From: Candidatus Pacearchaeota archaeon
GTDB taxonomy: Archaea > Nanobdellota > Nanobdellia > Pacearchaeales > GW2011-AR1
DNA length: 28,638 bases
Direction of reading: 5' to 3'
NCBI GenBank assembly: GCA_016176815.1
Contig: JACOWL010000018.1
Location: forward strand, 1 to 28,638
In this document: positions 21,649 through 28,638 of the stretch, piece after piece
Layout: each line of letters opens with the position of its first letter
Position numbering within the stretch: the stretch's first letter is position 1
Made by a program: the position numbers and the translations under genes
The notes under the pieces: generated by a model
What the model was told of the DNA's origin: nothing
Database searches by the model: none
The model's input: only the letters and a program-made list of their open reading frames with translations

Positions 21649-22440
21649 TCATCTCCTTTTTTTTGCTTTTATTATTTTTAGTTTATGTTTAGCGGATTTA
21701 TTCTTTTTGGGCTTTTTACTAACAACTTTTTTCTTTTTTGATTTTTTATTAATTATTTTACGCCCTTTAGGGTGATCCCCGCGGGAAGGCTCACCAGAGT
21801 CATCCCTTTGGGATTTATTTTTAAGTTTTTTATTTGCCGCCCTTTTTTTTCTTGTTTCTTCAGCTTTTTCTTTATCCAATTTTTTATTTTCTTTAAATTT
21901 TTGTTTTTCCGCTTTTTCTTTTTCTTTCTCAATTTCATTATTAACCAAAGAAAGTTTATTTTTAGTCCTCTCTAAATTTCTTTTAAGATCTTTAAGCAGC
22001 TTAATATTCTCTTTAATTTTAAAAACCTCTCCGCATTCGTTGCAGGTAAAATTATACAACAAAGCTTTTTCTTCAGCTAATTCAATATTGCATCTCTCGC
22101 AAATATAAAATTGTTTTGATTCCCTGCTGTTTATCTGATTATTTATTTGTTCAATTTGCTTTAACAAAACCTGGCTTAAAAATTCCAGAGATTTCAAAGC
22201 TTCAATTTTCCAGAAATAGGTATACCATCCCTTTTTTTTATCTTTTTTCCTGATTGAAGAAACCAAGCTGGAATCGGAAAGTTTGTATAAGATATTTCTT
22301 GTCTGGTTGATTGTCAAACCTATTTTTTTAGCAATTAAAAATTCATTTACATATTTTTTTACAGACAAAATATCCGTTATATTCTCTGCGGGTTTTCCTG
22401 CGGCATATGCAATAACCTCTTTGAGAAAAGTGTCAATCAT
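21649..22440 (-). CDS. tfe: Transcription factor E (TFIIE alpha homologue) with extended basic tail
   Basis: TFE assists TBP and TFB in opening promoter DNA for archaeal RNA polymerase. The N-terminal winged helix spans about 1-85 (KKIGLTINQTRNILYKLSDS, GWYTYFWKIE). A coiled segment follows, then a zinc ribbon with C114, C117, C133 and C136 (ICERC, FTCNEC). Typical archaeal TFE ends soon after. Here about 100 further residues form a charged coiled coil and a lysine-rich tail. The tail contains a GC-rich insertion encoding QRDDSGEPSRGDHPKGR. TATTTAATTA about 25 nt upstream suggests a leaderless start. Confidence 0.88.
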   Translation of the reverse strand: MIDTFLKEVIAYAAGKPAENITDILSVKKYVNEFLIAKKIGLTINQTRNILYKLSDSSLVSSIRKKDKKKGWYTYFWKIEALKSLEFLSQVLLKQIEQINNQINSRESKQFYICERCNIELAEEKALLYNFTCNECGEVFKIKENIKLLKDLKRNLERTKNKLSLVNNEIEKEKEKAEKQKFKENKKLDKEKAEETRKKRAANKKLKNKSQRDDSGEPSRGDHPKGRKIINKKSKKKKVVSKKPKKNKSAKHKLKIIKAKKRR

Positions 22441-22479
22441 TTTTTTATTAAAATTAAATTAATTAAATACCTTTCGGTG

Positions 22480-22495
22480 AAACTCCGCGGAGTTT
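22480..22495. promoter_or_regulatory. 16-bp perfect palindrome between divergent genes
   Basis: AAACTCCGCGGAGTTT is fully self-complementary. It lies 40 bp upstream of tfe and 78 bp upstream of the coiled-coil gene, outside both TATA boxes. A dimeric regulator could bind it; this is inference from symmetry and position. Confidence 0.4.
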
Positions 22496-22572
22496 TAACG
22501 GCAAGTTTTATGGCAAAACAAAGTTTTTAAACCTATCTTGCATGTTATATATATTAAAATAATTATATTAAA

Positions 22573-23154
22573 ATGAGGCTGTTTAAAAGAAAAGAAAATT
22601 CAGAAAAAAGACAACTTAAAGATATTCCGGAATTGCCGGAACTTCCAAGATTGCCTTCCTTGCCGGGAGAACCTGAATTTGGAACAACTCTTCCGCAACT
22701 GCCAAACTATTCAATAAATTCCTTAAATGACAAATTTTCTCAAAACACAGTTAAAAATGCTATATCTGGGAAAAAAGAGGAGATGCTTGAGGCAGATGAA
22801 TTTGTCAGAGAGCAAATGATGCCCGAACATCTTGAAATAAAAAAACCAAGCAATAAACTGGAATTTCCTTATAAAATGGAAAGAGCGCCGAAAGATTTTG
22901 AATTAAGAAACTGGCAGGAGCCTAAAACAAAAAAAACCGGACAGGTTTTTATAAAAATTGACAAATTTGAAGAAAGCCTGAAAATTTTTGAACTGACAAA
23001 AAACAAAATTACTGAAATGGAAAAGATGCTTGAAGATATCAAAGAATTAAAAGAAAAAGAAGAAAAAGAGCTCTCATATTGGATGGCCGAAATACAAACA
23101 ATAAAAAATCAAACAGAACAAGTTGAAAAAGATATTTTTTCTAAACTGGAATAA
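22573..23154 (+). CDS. Coiled-coil protein with proline/leucine-rich N-terminus
   Basis: 193 residues. After a basic start comes a PELPELPRLPSLPGEPEF low-complexity segment. A central domain contains GQVFIKIDKFEESLKIFELT, and a C-terminal coiled coil rich in Lys and Glu follows (about 140-190). The product looks lineage-specific and I do not recognise a characterised family. TATATATA about 25 nt upstream gives a leaderless start. The next gene, another coiled-coil protein, starts 8 bp later, so the two are probably partners. Confidence 0.65.
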   Translation: MRLFKRKENSEKRQLKDIPELPELPRLPSLPGEPEFGTTLPQLPNYSINSLNDKFSQNTVKNAISGKKEEMLEADEFVREQMMPEHLEIKKPSNKLEFPYKMERAPKDFELRNWQEPKTKKTGQVFIKIDKFEESLKIFELTKNKITEMEKMLEDIKELKEKEEKELSYWMAEIQTIKNQTEQVEKDIFSKLE

Positions 23155-23162
23155 AATTAAAA

Positions 23163-23510
23163 ATGACGGAAAGCTTAATCCATGTAGGACTTAATCGCGA
23201 GGAATTAATTAATTCAAAAAAAGAAATTCTATCAACAGAAGCGGATTTAATAAGAATTTTACAGGTCATCAAGAAATATCAGCTGTTAAGAACAAATGAA
23301 TTAAAATTAAAAACAAGATTGTTTAAAAAATTAAAAGAAACAAAAGCTGAAATAAAAAAACTTGAAGAAATTCTTCCAAAACCAAAAATCCCAAGAATAC
23401 TTTTAGGAATAGAAAATAAAAAAGACGAATTTAAAATTAGTTCAAAAAAAGATAATTTAGAATCTCAGTTGGAAGAGATACAGAAAAAGCTGAGGGAATT
23501 GGAAAGATGA
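23163..23510 (+). CDS. Small coiled-coil protein
   Basis: 115 residues, nearly all helical: a first helix pair (about 15-75) and a second heptad-rich region ending ESQLEEIQKKLREL. No signal peptide or membrane helix. It follows the 22573 gene by 8 bp and has the same predicted architecture, suggesting a heteromeric complex. Its stop is 2 bp from that of the convergent alaS. Confidence 0.65.
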   Translation: MTESLIHVGLNREELINSKKEILSTEADLIRILQVIKKYQLLRTNELKLKTRLFKKLKETKAEIKKLEEILPKPKIPRILLGIENKKDEFKISSKKDNLESQLEEIQKKLRELER

Positions 23511-23512
23511 AT

Positions 23513-25636
23513 TTATTCTAATGCTGCTTTAATTCTTCTCACCCCGGCACTGCTCGATTCCTCTTTTATAATTTTAAATTTTCCCAATTCTTTGGTGTTT
23601 TTTACATGGGGGCCCGTGCAGATTTCTTTTGAAAAATTACCAATAGAATAAACAGAAACTTTCTCAGGATATTTTGCTCCAAATTCTCCCTGAGCCCCTG
23701 AGTCAAAAGCTTTTTTCAAAGGCATTTCTTCTCTTGCAACTTCAATATTTTCCTTAATTTTTTTATTTACCAACTCTTCAATTTTTTTTATTTCTTCCAG
23801 AGTTAATTTTCTATCAAAAGAAAAATCAAATCTTAGTCTTTCAGAAGTTATGTTTGAGCCTCTTTGTTTTACATCTTTTGAAAGAATTATTCTAAGAGCT
23901 TCATTTAATAAATGGGTTGCAGTATGAAGCTTTGTTGTTTTTTCTGAAGTGTCTGCCAATCCTGATTTAAATTTTCCCGCCGATGCTGTTTTTGAAAGTT
24001 CCTGATGTTTTTGCAGTTCATCTTCAAATTCTTTTTTATCTACCTTAATATCATATCTTTCTGCTGTTTCTTGAACAAACTCTAAAGGAAAACCATATGA
24101 TTGATATAATAAGAATGCAGTTTTTCCATCAATTAATAATTTTTTATCTTTATTTTTTAATCCAAATGCAGAAGGTTTTATTTCTCTTATAACTTTCATT
24201 AACTCTTTTTCTCCCTGCTCAATTGTTTTATTGAATTTTTGTTCTTCTTCTGTTAAAATTTTTAATATGCGTTTCTTATCTTTTAGCTCTTTATAATCTT
24301 TGTAAATTTCAAAAACTGGCTCTGAAACATCAACAATAAAATTTTTTAATCCAATAAAATTTCCATATCTAACTGCCCTTCTAATTAATCTTCTTAAAAC
24401 ATACCCTTGCTCCTTATTACTTGGTAAAACTCCATCTGCAATAATAAAAACAGAAGCTTTAATGTGGTCTGCGATTATTCTCATTGCTTTTGTTGTTTCT
24501 TTATTTGAATTGTATTTTTTTCCAGAAAGAGACTCTATTTTTTCAATTATTGGCTTGAAGCAATCTGTCAAATAATTATCTTTTAAATTGTTTAAAACCG
24601 AGATGGTTCTTTCAACACCCATTCCGGTATCAATATTCTTTTGTTTTGCTGGCAGGAATTTATAGAGATTATTCTCAATAAAATTTTTTATTTGATTTGG
24701 ATTTTCATATTGAACCGCAGTTATTCCAAAGCTTTTAGCAGTTTCTACGTTCTCTTTTTTATGATCAAAATAAATAATATCTTCAACATTTAATTTTGGA
24801 TTGAACATCGCTAAAAGTTTTTTAAAATATTCTTCATTGTCCTTTTTAACTCCTATTTCTTCTAAAGAAAATTCAATCCAATTAGTATCATAGGAGGAAT
24901 CATAATTCTTTATTACATTAATACCTTTTTCCCTAAATTTGTTAACCACAAGAACGTAATGTTGGTTAAATTTGTTGATAATATCTAATAACTCTTTATT
25001 TGGCTTAAAGTTTTCATCATAAACGCAATTCATCCCATCTACTAATATAACTCTCCTAATTTTTTCATATTCCATAAAAACATCATTCCAAATTTCAATG
25101 CTGTTTACAAACATTTCTGTATCTGGTCCGCAAGGCCCAGTTTCTCCTGCTGGTCCCCACCAGTTGTCCTCTTTTCCTAAAAATTTTATTTTTTTTATTC
25201 CAAGAGATTTCCAGATTTTTTCTGCTTCTAAATCTTTAGGAGAATCTTTATCTCCCTTGAAACAGCTGACTTCTAATTTTTCTTTTGGAATTTTCAGAAT
25301 TTTTGTCAAAAATTCAAAACTATATTCAATTGCTTGTTTTTTCCAATAATCTCCAAAACTCCAGTTTCCGAGCATTTCAAAAAAAGTGTGGTGTGTTTCA
25401 TCCCCGACTTCTTCAATATCTCCTGTCCTTATACATCTTTGAATTCCGCATAATTTTTTTCCAAGAGGGTGTTTTTGACCAAGCAAAAAGGGGACTAATG
25501 GATGCATCCCTGCCGTCGTGAATAAAACTGTCGGATCGTTTTGAGGAACTAAAGACGAATTTGGAATTTCTTTATGATCTTTTGATTTGAAAAATTCAAT
25601 GTATTTTTTTATCAACTCTTTGCGTTTCATTTTCAT
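23513..25636 (-). CDS. alaS: Alanyl-tRNA synthetase with an inserted HAD-like domain, lacking the C-Ala domain
   Basis: Charges tRNA-Ala. The class II catalytic domain is clear: PNSSLVPQNDPTVLFTTAGM, RCIRTGDIEEVGDETHHTFF, MLGNWSFGDYWKKQAIEYSF and NIDTGMGVERT. Between EIWNDVFMEYEK (about 182-193) and that last motif sits an insertion of about 135 residues. It resembles a HAD-fold domain, with VILVDGMNCVYDENF as motif I and DIIYFDHKKENVETAKSFG as motif IV. The catalytic DxD and DD are not intact (DGM and DH). The editing domain follows with HTATHLL and EICTGPHVKNT, the latter closer to the ThrRS style than to the usual CGGTHV. The protein ends there, without the C-terminal dimerisation/C-Ala region. 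Length is 707, or about 570 without the insert. The ATG overlaps the leuS stop by 4 bp. Confidence 0.9.
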   Translation of the reverse strand: MKMKRKELIKKYIEFFKSKDHKEIPNSSLVPQNDPTVLFTTAGMHPLVPFLLGQKHPLGKKLCGIQRCIRTGDIEEVGDETHHTFFEMLGNWSFGDYWKKQAIEYSFEFLTKILKIPKEKLEVSCFKGDKDSPKDLEAEKIWKSLGIKKIKFLGKEDNWWGPAGETGPCGPDTEMFVNSIEIWNDVFMEYEKIRRVILVDGMNCVYDENFKPNKELLDIINKFNQHYVLVVNKFREKGINVIKNYDSSYDTNWIEFSLEEIGVKKDNEEYFKKLLAMFNPKLNVEDIIYFDHKKENVETAKSFGITAVQYENPNQIKNFIENNLYKFLPAKQKNIDTGMGVERTISVLNNLKDNYLTDCFKPIIEKIESLSGKKYNSNKETTKAMRIIADHIKASVFIIADGVLPSNKEQGYVLRRLIRRAVRYGNFIGLKNFIVDVSEPVFEIYKDYKELKDKKRILKILTEEEQKFNKTIEQGEKELMKVIREIKPSAFGLKNKDKKLLIDGKTAFLLYQSYGFPLEFVQETAERYDIKVDKKEFEDELQKHQELSKTASAGKFKSGLADTSEKTTKLHTATHLLNEALRIILSKDVKQRGSNITSERLRFDFSFDRKLTLEEIKKIEELVNKKIKENIEVAREEMPLKKAFDSGAQGEFGAKYPEKVSVYSIGNFSKEICTGPHVKNTKELGKFKIIKEESSSAGVRRIKAALE

Positions 25637-26148
25637 TCAACATAAATCCCGGGCTTCCCGGGCTTGGATTTCTTGCTTATTCCTTTAGGATCGTATTTAG
25701 TTTTATCTGAAACTTCGTAAATTTCAACTTGTTTGCCGACTCTTTTATTTAATTCATCTAAATCATAAAAATCTTTTTCTCCGGGAATAACATAAATATA
25801 AACTTTAGACGTATCTTTTTTCTGCTCTCCGACAATTTTTAAAATATTTGCAATATCTGAAACAAGTTTATTTAATGCCTCGTCCTGCTTGTCAAAAAAC
25901 TCGCTTATTTTTTTATCTTCTGCAACTGGCCATTCAGCCAAGCTGATAAATTTTTTATTCCCTATTTTTTCCCAAAGCTCTTCAGTAATGTGCGGACAAA
26001 AAGGATGCAGTAATTTAAGACTTTTTTCCAAAACTTCTTTAGAAGTTTCTTCGGGAAAAGAATTAAACAACTCGCGAATTTTAATTATTGCTAAATTATA
26101 TTTAAAATTTTCAATTTGATTTGTTTGCATCGCTGTCAGGAGAAGCAA
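25633..26148 (-). CDS. leuS: C-terminal part of leucyl-tRNA synthetase in a shifted frame
   Basis: 171 residues: IENFKYNLAIIKIRELFNSF, then LHPFCPHITEELWEKIGNKK and FISLAEWPVAE. This is the second half of the LeuRS anticodon-binding helical bundle, followed by a short C-terminal domain. It overlaps the N-terminal ORF by 38 bp in another frame. The only starts are a TTG (26148) and an ATG (26130), both without a ribosome site. Compared with intact LeuRS, several tens of residues between the end of the catalytic domain and IENFKYN are missing. Best read as the same gene after an internal deletion and frameshift, or an assembly error. Confidence 0.75.
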   Translation of the reverse strand: MLLLTAMQTNQIENFKYNLAIIKIRELFNSFPEETSKEVLEKSLKLLHPFCPHITEELWEKIGNKKFISLAEWPVAEDKKISEFFDKQDEALNKLVSDIANILKIVGEQKKDTSKVYIYVIPGEKDFYDLDELNKRVGKQVEIYEVSDKTKYDPKGISKKSKPGKPGIYVE

Positions 26149-28003
26149 AACTCATTAAAGCTAACCTTAAAGAATCTGCGCTGTATTTTGCGAGAACATC
26201 TGATGGATTAATTACATTTCCACGCGACTTGCTCATCTTATTTCCATCTTCTCCATGCAGCATCCCTTGATGAAATAATTTTTTCACAGGCTCATCAAAA
26301 TTTAACAATCCCAAATCTCTTAAGAATTTTGTATAAAATCTGCAATAAATCAGGTGCATGCACGCGTGTTCCGCTCCGCCAATATATCGATCTATCGGCA
26401 TCCAATATTTTATTTTCTCCTTGTCAAAAATTTCTTTTTCATTATCAGGGTCGCAATATCTTAAAAAATACCAGGAAGAATTAACAAAAGTATCCATTGT
26501 GTCCGTTTCTCTTCGGGCTTCTTTTTTGCATTTTGGACATTTTGTTCTTATCCACTCTTCATTTGTAGCAAGCGGATTTCCTTCTCCAAATGTAACTTTT
26601 TTTGGGAGGATAATCGGCAAATCTTTTTCTGAAACCGGAACAGCTCCGCATTTCCCGCAATAAATAATTGGAATGGGAGCGCCCCAATATCTCTGACGGG
26701 AAATCAGCCAGTCCTTTAATTTATATTGAACAACTTCCCTTCCTAATTTTTTCTTTTCTAAAAATTTTGTAATTTTTTTCTTTGCATCATTGTTTTCTAA
26801 ATCACTAAATTCTCCGGAATCAATTAAATTTCCCTGGCCAGTGTAAGCTTCTGAAATTTGCCCGTTTCTTTCATAAATTTCATATTCTTTAGGCTCTATG
26901 ACCACTTTAATTTTAAGCCCGTATTTTTCAGCGAATTTAAAATCTCTCTGGTCATGCGCAGGCACGGCCATCACCATCCCGGAGCCATAATCAGCGACGA
27001 CAAAATTCCCTGCATAAATTGGAATCTTTTCATTATTAATCGGATTTATTGCATAACTTCCAGTAAACGCCCCTTCTTTATCCATATTTTCAAGTTCTTT
27101 CTCACTAACAGATTTCAATTTTTTCAAAAATTTTTCAACTTCTTGCTTTTGTTTATCTGTAACAAGTTTCATTAATTCCGGATGCTGAGCAGAAACTACC
27201 ATAAAAGTTACTCCGTAAATTGTATCCGGTCTCGTTGTAAAAATCGGCCATTTCTCTCCATTTACACTAAATATAATTTCTGTTCCATAAGATTTGCCAA
27301 TCCAATTTTTTTGCATGCTCTTAGTTCTCTGAGGCCAATCCAATTCATCAATCTTATCAAGCAGTTCATCTGCATAATTTGTAATTTTAAAAAACCATTG
27401 CTCAAGATGCTTGATTTCAACCTTTGTATCTTCGTGCCTCCAGCATTTTCCGTCGTGAACCTGCTCATTTGCCAGAACGCTTTTGCATTTTGAACACCAA
27501 TTTACAGGGGCTTTTTTTCTGTAAGCAATTTTCTTTTCAAGCATTTTAAGAAAAATCCACTGGTCCCATTTATAATAAGACGGAGACGCGGTATTAATCA
27601 TTCTGCTCCAATCATAACTCAGTCCAAGGAGCTTCTGTTGTTTTATAAAATTAGAAATTGATTTATTTGTATAATTTTCCGGATGTATATTTACTTTAAT
27701 TGCGGCATTTTCTGCAGGCAATCCCAAGGCATCATAGCCCATCGGATAAAGAACATTAAATCCCTGCATTCTCTTAAATCTTGCATAAATATCTCCGAGA
27801 GTATAATTTAAAGCGTGCCCCATATGCAAACCATCACCGGAGGGATATGGAAACATTTCAAGAAGATAAAATTTAGGTCTCGAAGAGGTCATGCCTTTAG
27901 GCGCTTTTTTATCTTTTACAAAATCCAGCGCATGAAAAATTTCTTCCTCTTCCCATTTTTTCTGCCATTTTTTTTCAATGGCTTTAAAATCAACCTCTGA
28001 CAT
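26111..28003 (-). CDS. leuS: Leucyl-tRNA synthetase, N-terminal and catalytic part (bacterial type)
   Basis: 630 residues. Rossmann catalytic domain with HMGH at 60-63 (PSGDGLHMGHALNYT), the zinc-binding segment NWCSKCKSVL, and the CP1 editing domain with TTRPDTIYGVTF and AVPAHDQRDFKFAEKYGL. The second zinc knot is IYCGKCGAVPV, and KMSKS is at about 589-593 with GNVINPSDVL after it. The arrangement is that of bacterial LeuRS, as often found in DPANN archaea. The frame stops shortly after SFASPDSDAN, before the anticodon-binding bundle, which continues in another frame at 26148. The alaS gene follows immediately, so the two synthetases form an operon. Confidence 0.9.
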   Translation of the reverse strand: MSEVDFKAIEKKWQKKWEEEEIFHALDFVKDKKAPKGMTSSRPKFYLLEMFPYPSGDGLHMGHALNYTLGDIYARFKRMQGFNVLYPMGYDALGLPAENAAIKVNIHPENYTNKSISNFIKQQKLLGLSYDWSRMINTASPSYYKWDQWIFLKMLEKKIAYRKKAPVNWCSKCKSVLANEQVHDGKCWRHEDTKVEIKHLEQWFFKITNYADELLDKIDELDWPQRTKSMQKNWIGKSYGTEIIFSVNGEKWPIFTTRPDTIYGVTFMVVSAQHPELMKLVTDKQKQEVEKFLKKLKSVSEKELENMDKEGAFTGSYAINPINNEKIPIYAGNFVVADYGSGMVMAVPAHDQRDFKFAEKYGLKIKVVIEPKEYEIYERNGQISEAYTGQGNLIDSGEFSDLENNDAKKKITKFLEKKKLGREVVQYKLKDWLISRQRYWGAPIPIIYCGKCGAVPVSEKDLPIILPKKVTFGEGNPLATNEEWIRTKCPKCKKEARRETDTMDTFVNSSWYFLRYCDPDNEKEIFDKEKIKYWMPIDRYIGGAEHACMHLIYCRFYTKFLRDLGLLNFDEPVKKLFHQGMLHGEDGNKMSKSRGNVINPSDVLAKYSADSLRLALMSFASPDSDANKSN

Positions 28004-28143
28004 GATGAATTAAATCTTTAGTTCTTTAAAAATTCTTTGATAACTTAAAATTAATAAAAGAAAAAACAGGAAGATTATATCAATTGACAAAAAAGGGAAA
28101 ATTACTTAAGAAAAACAGGGTTTCTAAAGAATTGTTATAAAAA

Positions 28144-28362
28144 TTATTCCCCAGAAATTTGCGAATCAATCAAAACTTTTTGCTGAGAACTCCATTCTTT
28201 ATCTGAATGTGTTTTAATATAATTCACCCAAAAATCAATAAACTCAAGTCTTTCTTTAGCATTTTGTTCTTTAAATTTTTTTAATTCTTCTAGATCAATT
28301 TTTACATCTTTTGCCTTCATTCTAAAAACCTCAGTCTTCCTTTTATTTGTATCATATTTCAT
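28144..28362 (-). CDS. Small acidic helical protein
   Basis: 72 residues: a basic start, then VKIDLEELKKFKEQNAKERL, FIDFWVNYIKTHSDKEWSSQ and QKVLIDSQISGE. It has the size and charge pattern of small antitoxin-like proteins, but I do not recognise the family and no toxin gene is adjacent. The start at 28362 is supported by a TATA element centred about 27 nt upstream; an internal ATG (residue 15) is the alternative. Confidence 0.55.
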   Translation of the reverse strand: MKYDTNKRKTEVFRMKAKDVKIDLEELKKFKEQNAKERLEFIDFWVNYIKTHSDKEWSSQQKVLIDSQISGE

Positions 28363-28384
28363 ATTAAATCAAAGCTTTCCAAAC

Positions 28385-28395
28385 TTTTAAATATT
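28385..28395. promoter_or_regulatory. Shared bidirectional TATA element
   Basis: TTTTAAATATT is nearly symmetric and lies about 25 nt from the ATG at 28415 on the plus strand and about 27 nt from the ATG at 28362 on the minus strand. One element could therefore position leaderless transcription in both directions. Confidence 0.5.
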
Positions 28396-28414
28396 CCTTT
28401 CTTTTATCTAAGAC

Positions 28415-28638
28415 ATGGAAAAAATAAAAACATATTTAATGGGGAAGAGCATTTTCACAAATGAGGCAGAAGCATTTTCCCTGCATAAAAAAAGTTTTTT
28501 TGGCGAGCCTGTTGGAGAAAAAATTCAATACACTCTTTCAGAAGCAATGTTTTTAGCTGAAAAAGAAAAAATAGATGTTTATTATAAAAATAAAAAGACT
28601 CAAAAAACAGAGCTATTAAAAACATTTCAAAAAATTGA
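28415..28638 (+). CDS. endA: tRNA-splicing endonuclease EndA, N-terminal part (cut by window edge)
   Basis: 74 complete codons are visible. The sequence MGKSIFTNEAEAFSLHKKSF, then FGEPVGEKIQYTLSEAMFLA and IDVYYKNKK, follows the N-terminal domain of archaeal tRNA-intron endonuclease, where an LSxxEAxxL helix follows a short glycine-rich turn. The catalytic Tyr-His-Lys domain would lie beyond the edge. The enzyme excises introns such as the one in tRNA-Asn at 10086. Start fixed by the TATA element about 25 nt upstream. Confidence 0.7.
   Translation, partial: MEKIKTYLMGKSIFTNEAEAFSLHKKSFFGEPVGEKIQYTLSEAMFLAEKEKIDVYYKNKKTQKTELLKTFQKI

Noticed and set aside
25098..25521. Plus-strand ORFs opposite alaS, and similar ORFs opposite leuS at 26358-27493
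   Set aside because: Shadows of conserved synthetase coding sequence on the other strand.
1..28638. CRISPR array or rRNA genes
   Set aside because: No regularly spaced short repeats with unique spacers and no rRNA-like sequence were seen.

Overview
The window is AT-rich DNA from an archaeon, most likely a DPANN lineage (Pacearchaeota/Woesearchaeota-like; the exact clade is inference). Archaeal information-processing genes are present: an archaeal CCA-adding enzyme, aIF1A, a Krr1/Dim2-type KH protein, TFE (TFIIE alpha), DUF424, an OapC-like zinc-ribbon protein, an intron-containing tRNA-Asn and the start of a tRNA-splicing endonuclease. Many genes are leaderless, with a TATA box about 25 nt upstream of the ATG. 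LeuRS, AlaRS and MnmA look bacterial in type, which is common in DPANN genomes.

Layout. 1-4443: end of a membrane protein, OapC-like protein (apparently with an ATC start), cca, and a TadC/ArlJ-like pilus membrane protein. 4444-9960: secreted coiled-coil protein, membrane-tethered winged-helix protein, small zinc ribbon, DUF424, unknown protein, aIF1A, phage-like unknown, KH protein and a methyltransferase. 10086-12676: tRNA-Asn, mnmA carrying two copies of a GC-rich repeat inside its reading frame, a DUF4258/DUF2283 pair followed by a second copy of the mnmA 3' end, and a nitroreductase with a duplicated start.

12721-19633 is the highlight. It holds three integron-type attC sites, each exactly 130 bp from R'' to R', bounding two gene cassettes with no integrase in the window (a CALIN-like array). 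Cassette 2 (12857-14659) carries a three-gene minus-strand set: a 51-residue membrane peptide, an FRG-domain protein and an MNT nucleotidyltransferase. Cassette 3 (14660-19615) is nearly 5 kb and carries Bacteroidota-type cargo: a frameshifted type IX secretion (T9SS) substrate, TAnnTTTG promoters, a rho-independent terminator and an elaborate structured 5' leader RNA. It also holds genes with archaeal TATA-type promoters. A perfect 19-bp inverted repeat flanks the whole insert. Joining the two flanks recreates one intact attC, so both cassettes appear to have entered at its G^TT crossover point.

19669-28638: secreted repeat protein, winged-helix regulator, rhomboid protease, TFE, two coiled-coil proteins, alaS with a HAD-like domain inserted in its catalytic region, leuS split by a frameshift and internal deletion, a small acidic protein, and the 5' end of endA. 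The endonuclease fits with the intron-containing tRNA in the same window.

Boundaries, motifs and repeats were read directly from the sequence. Family names come from recognised motifs without database searches, and functional and evolutionary proposals are inference.
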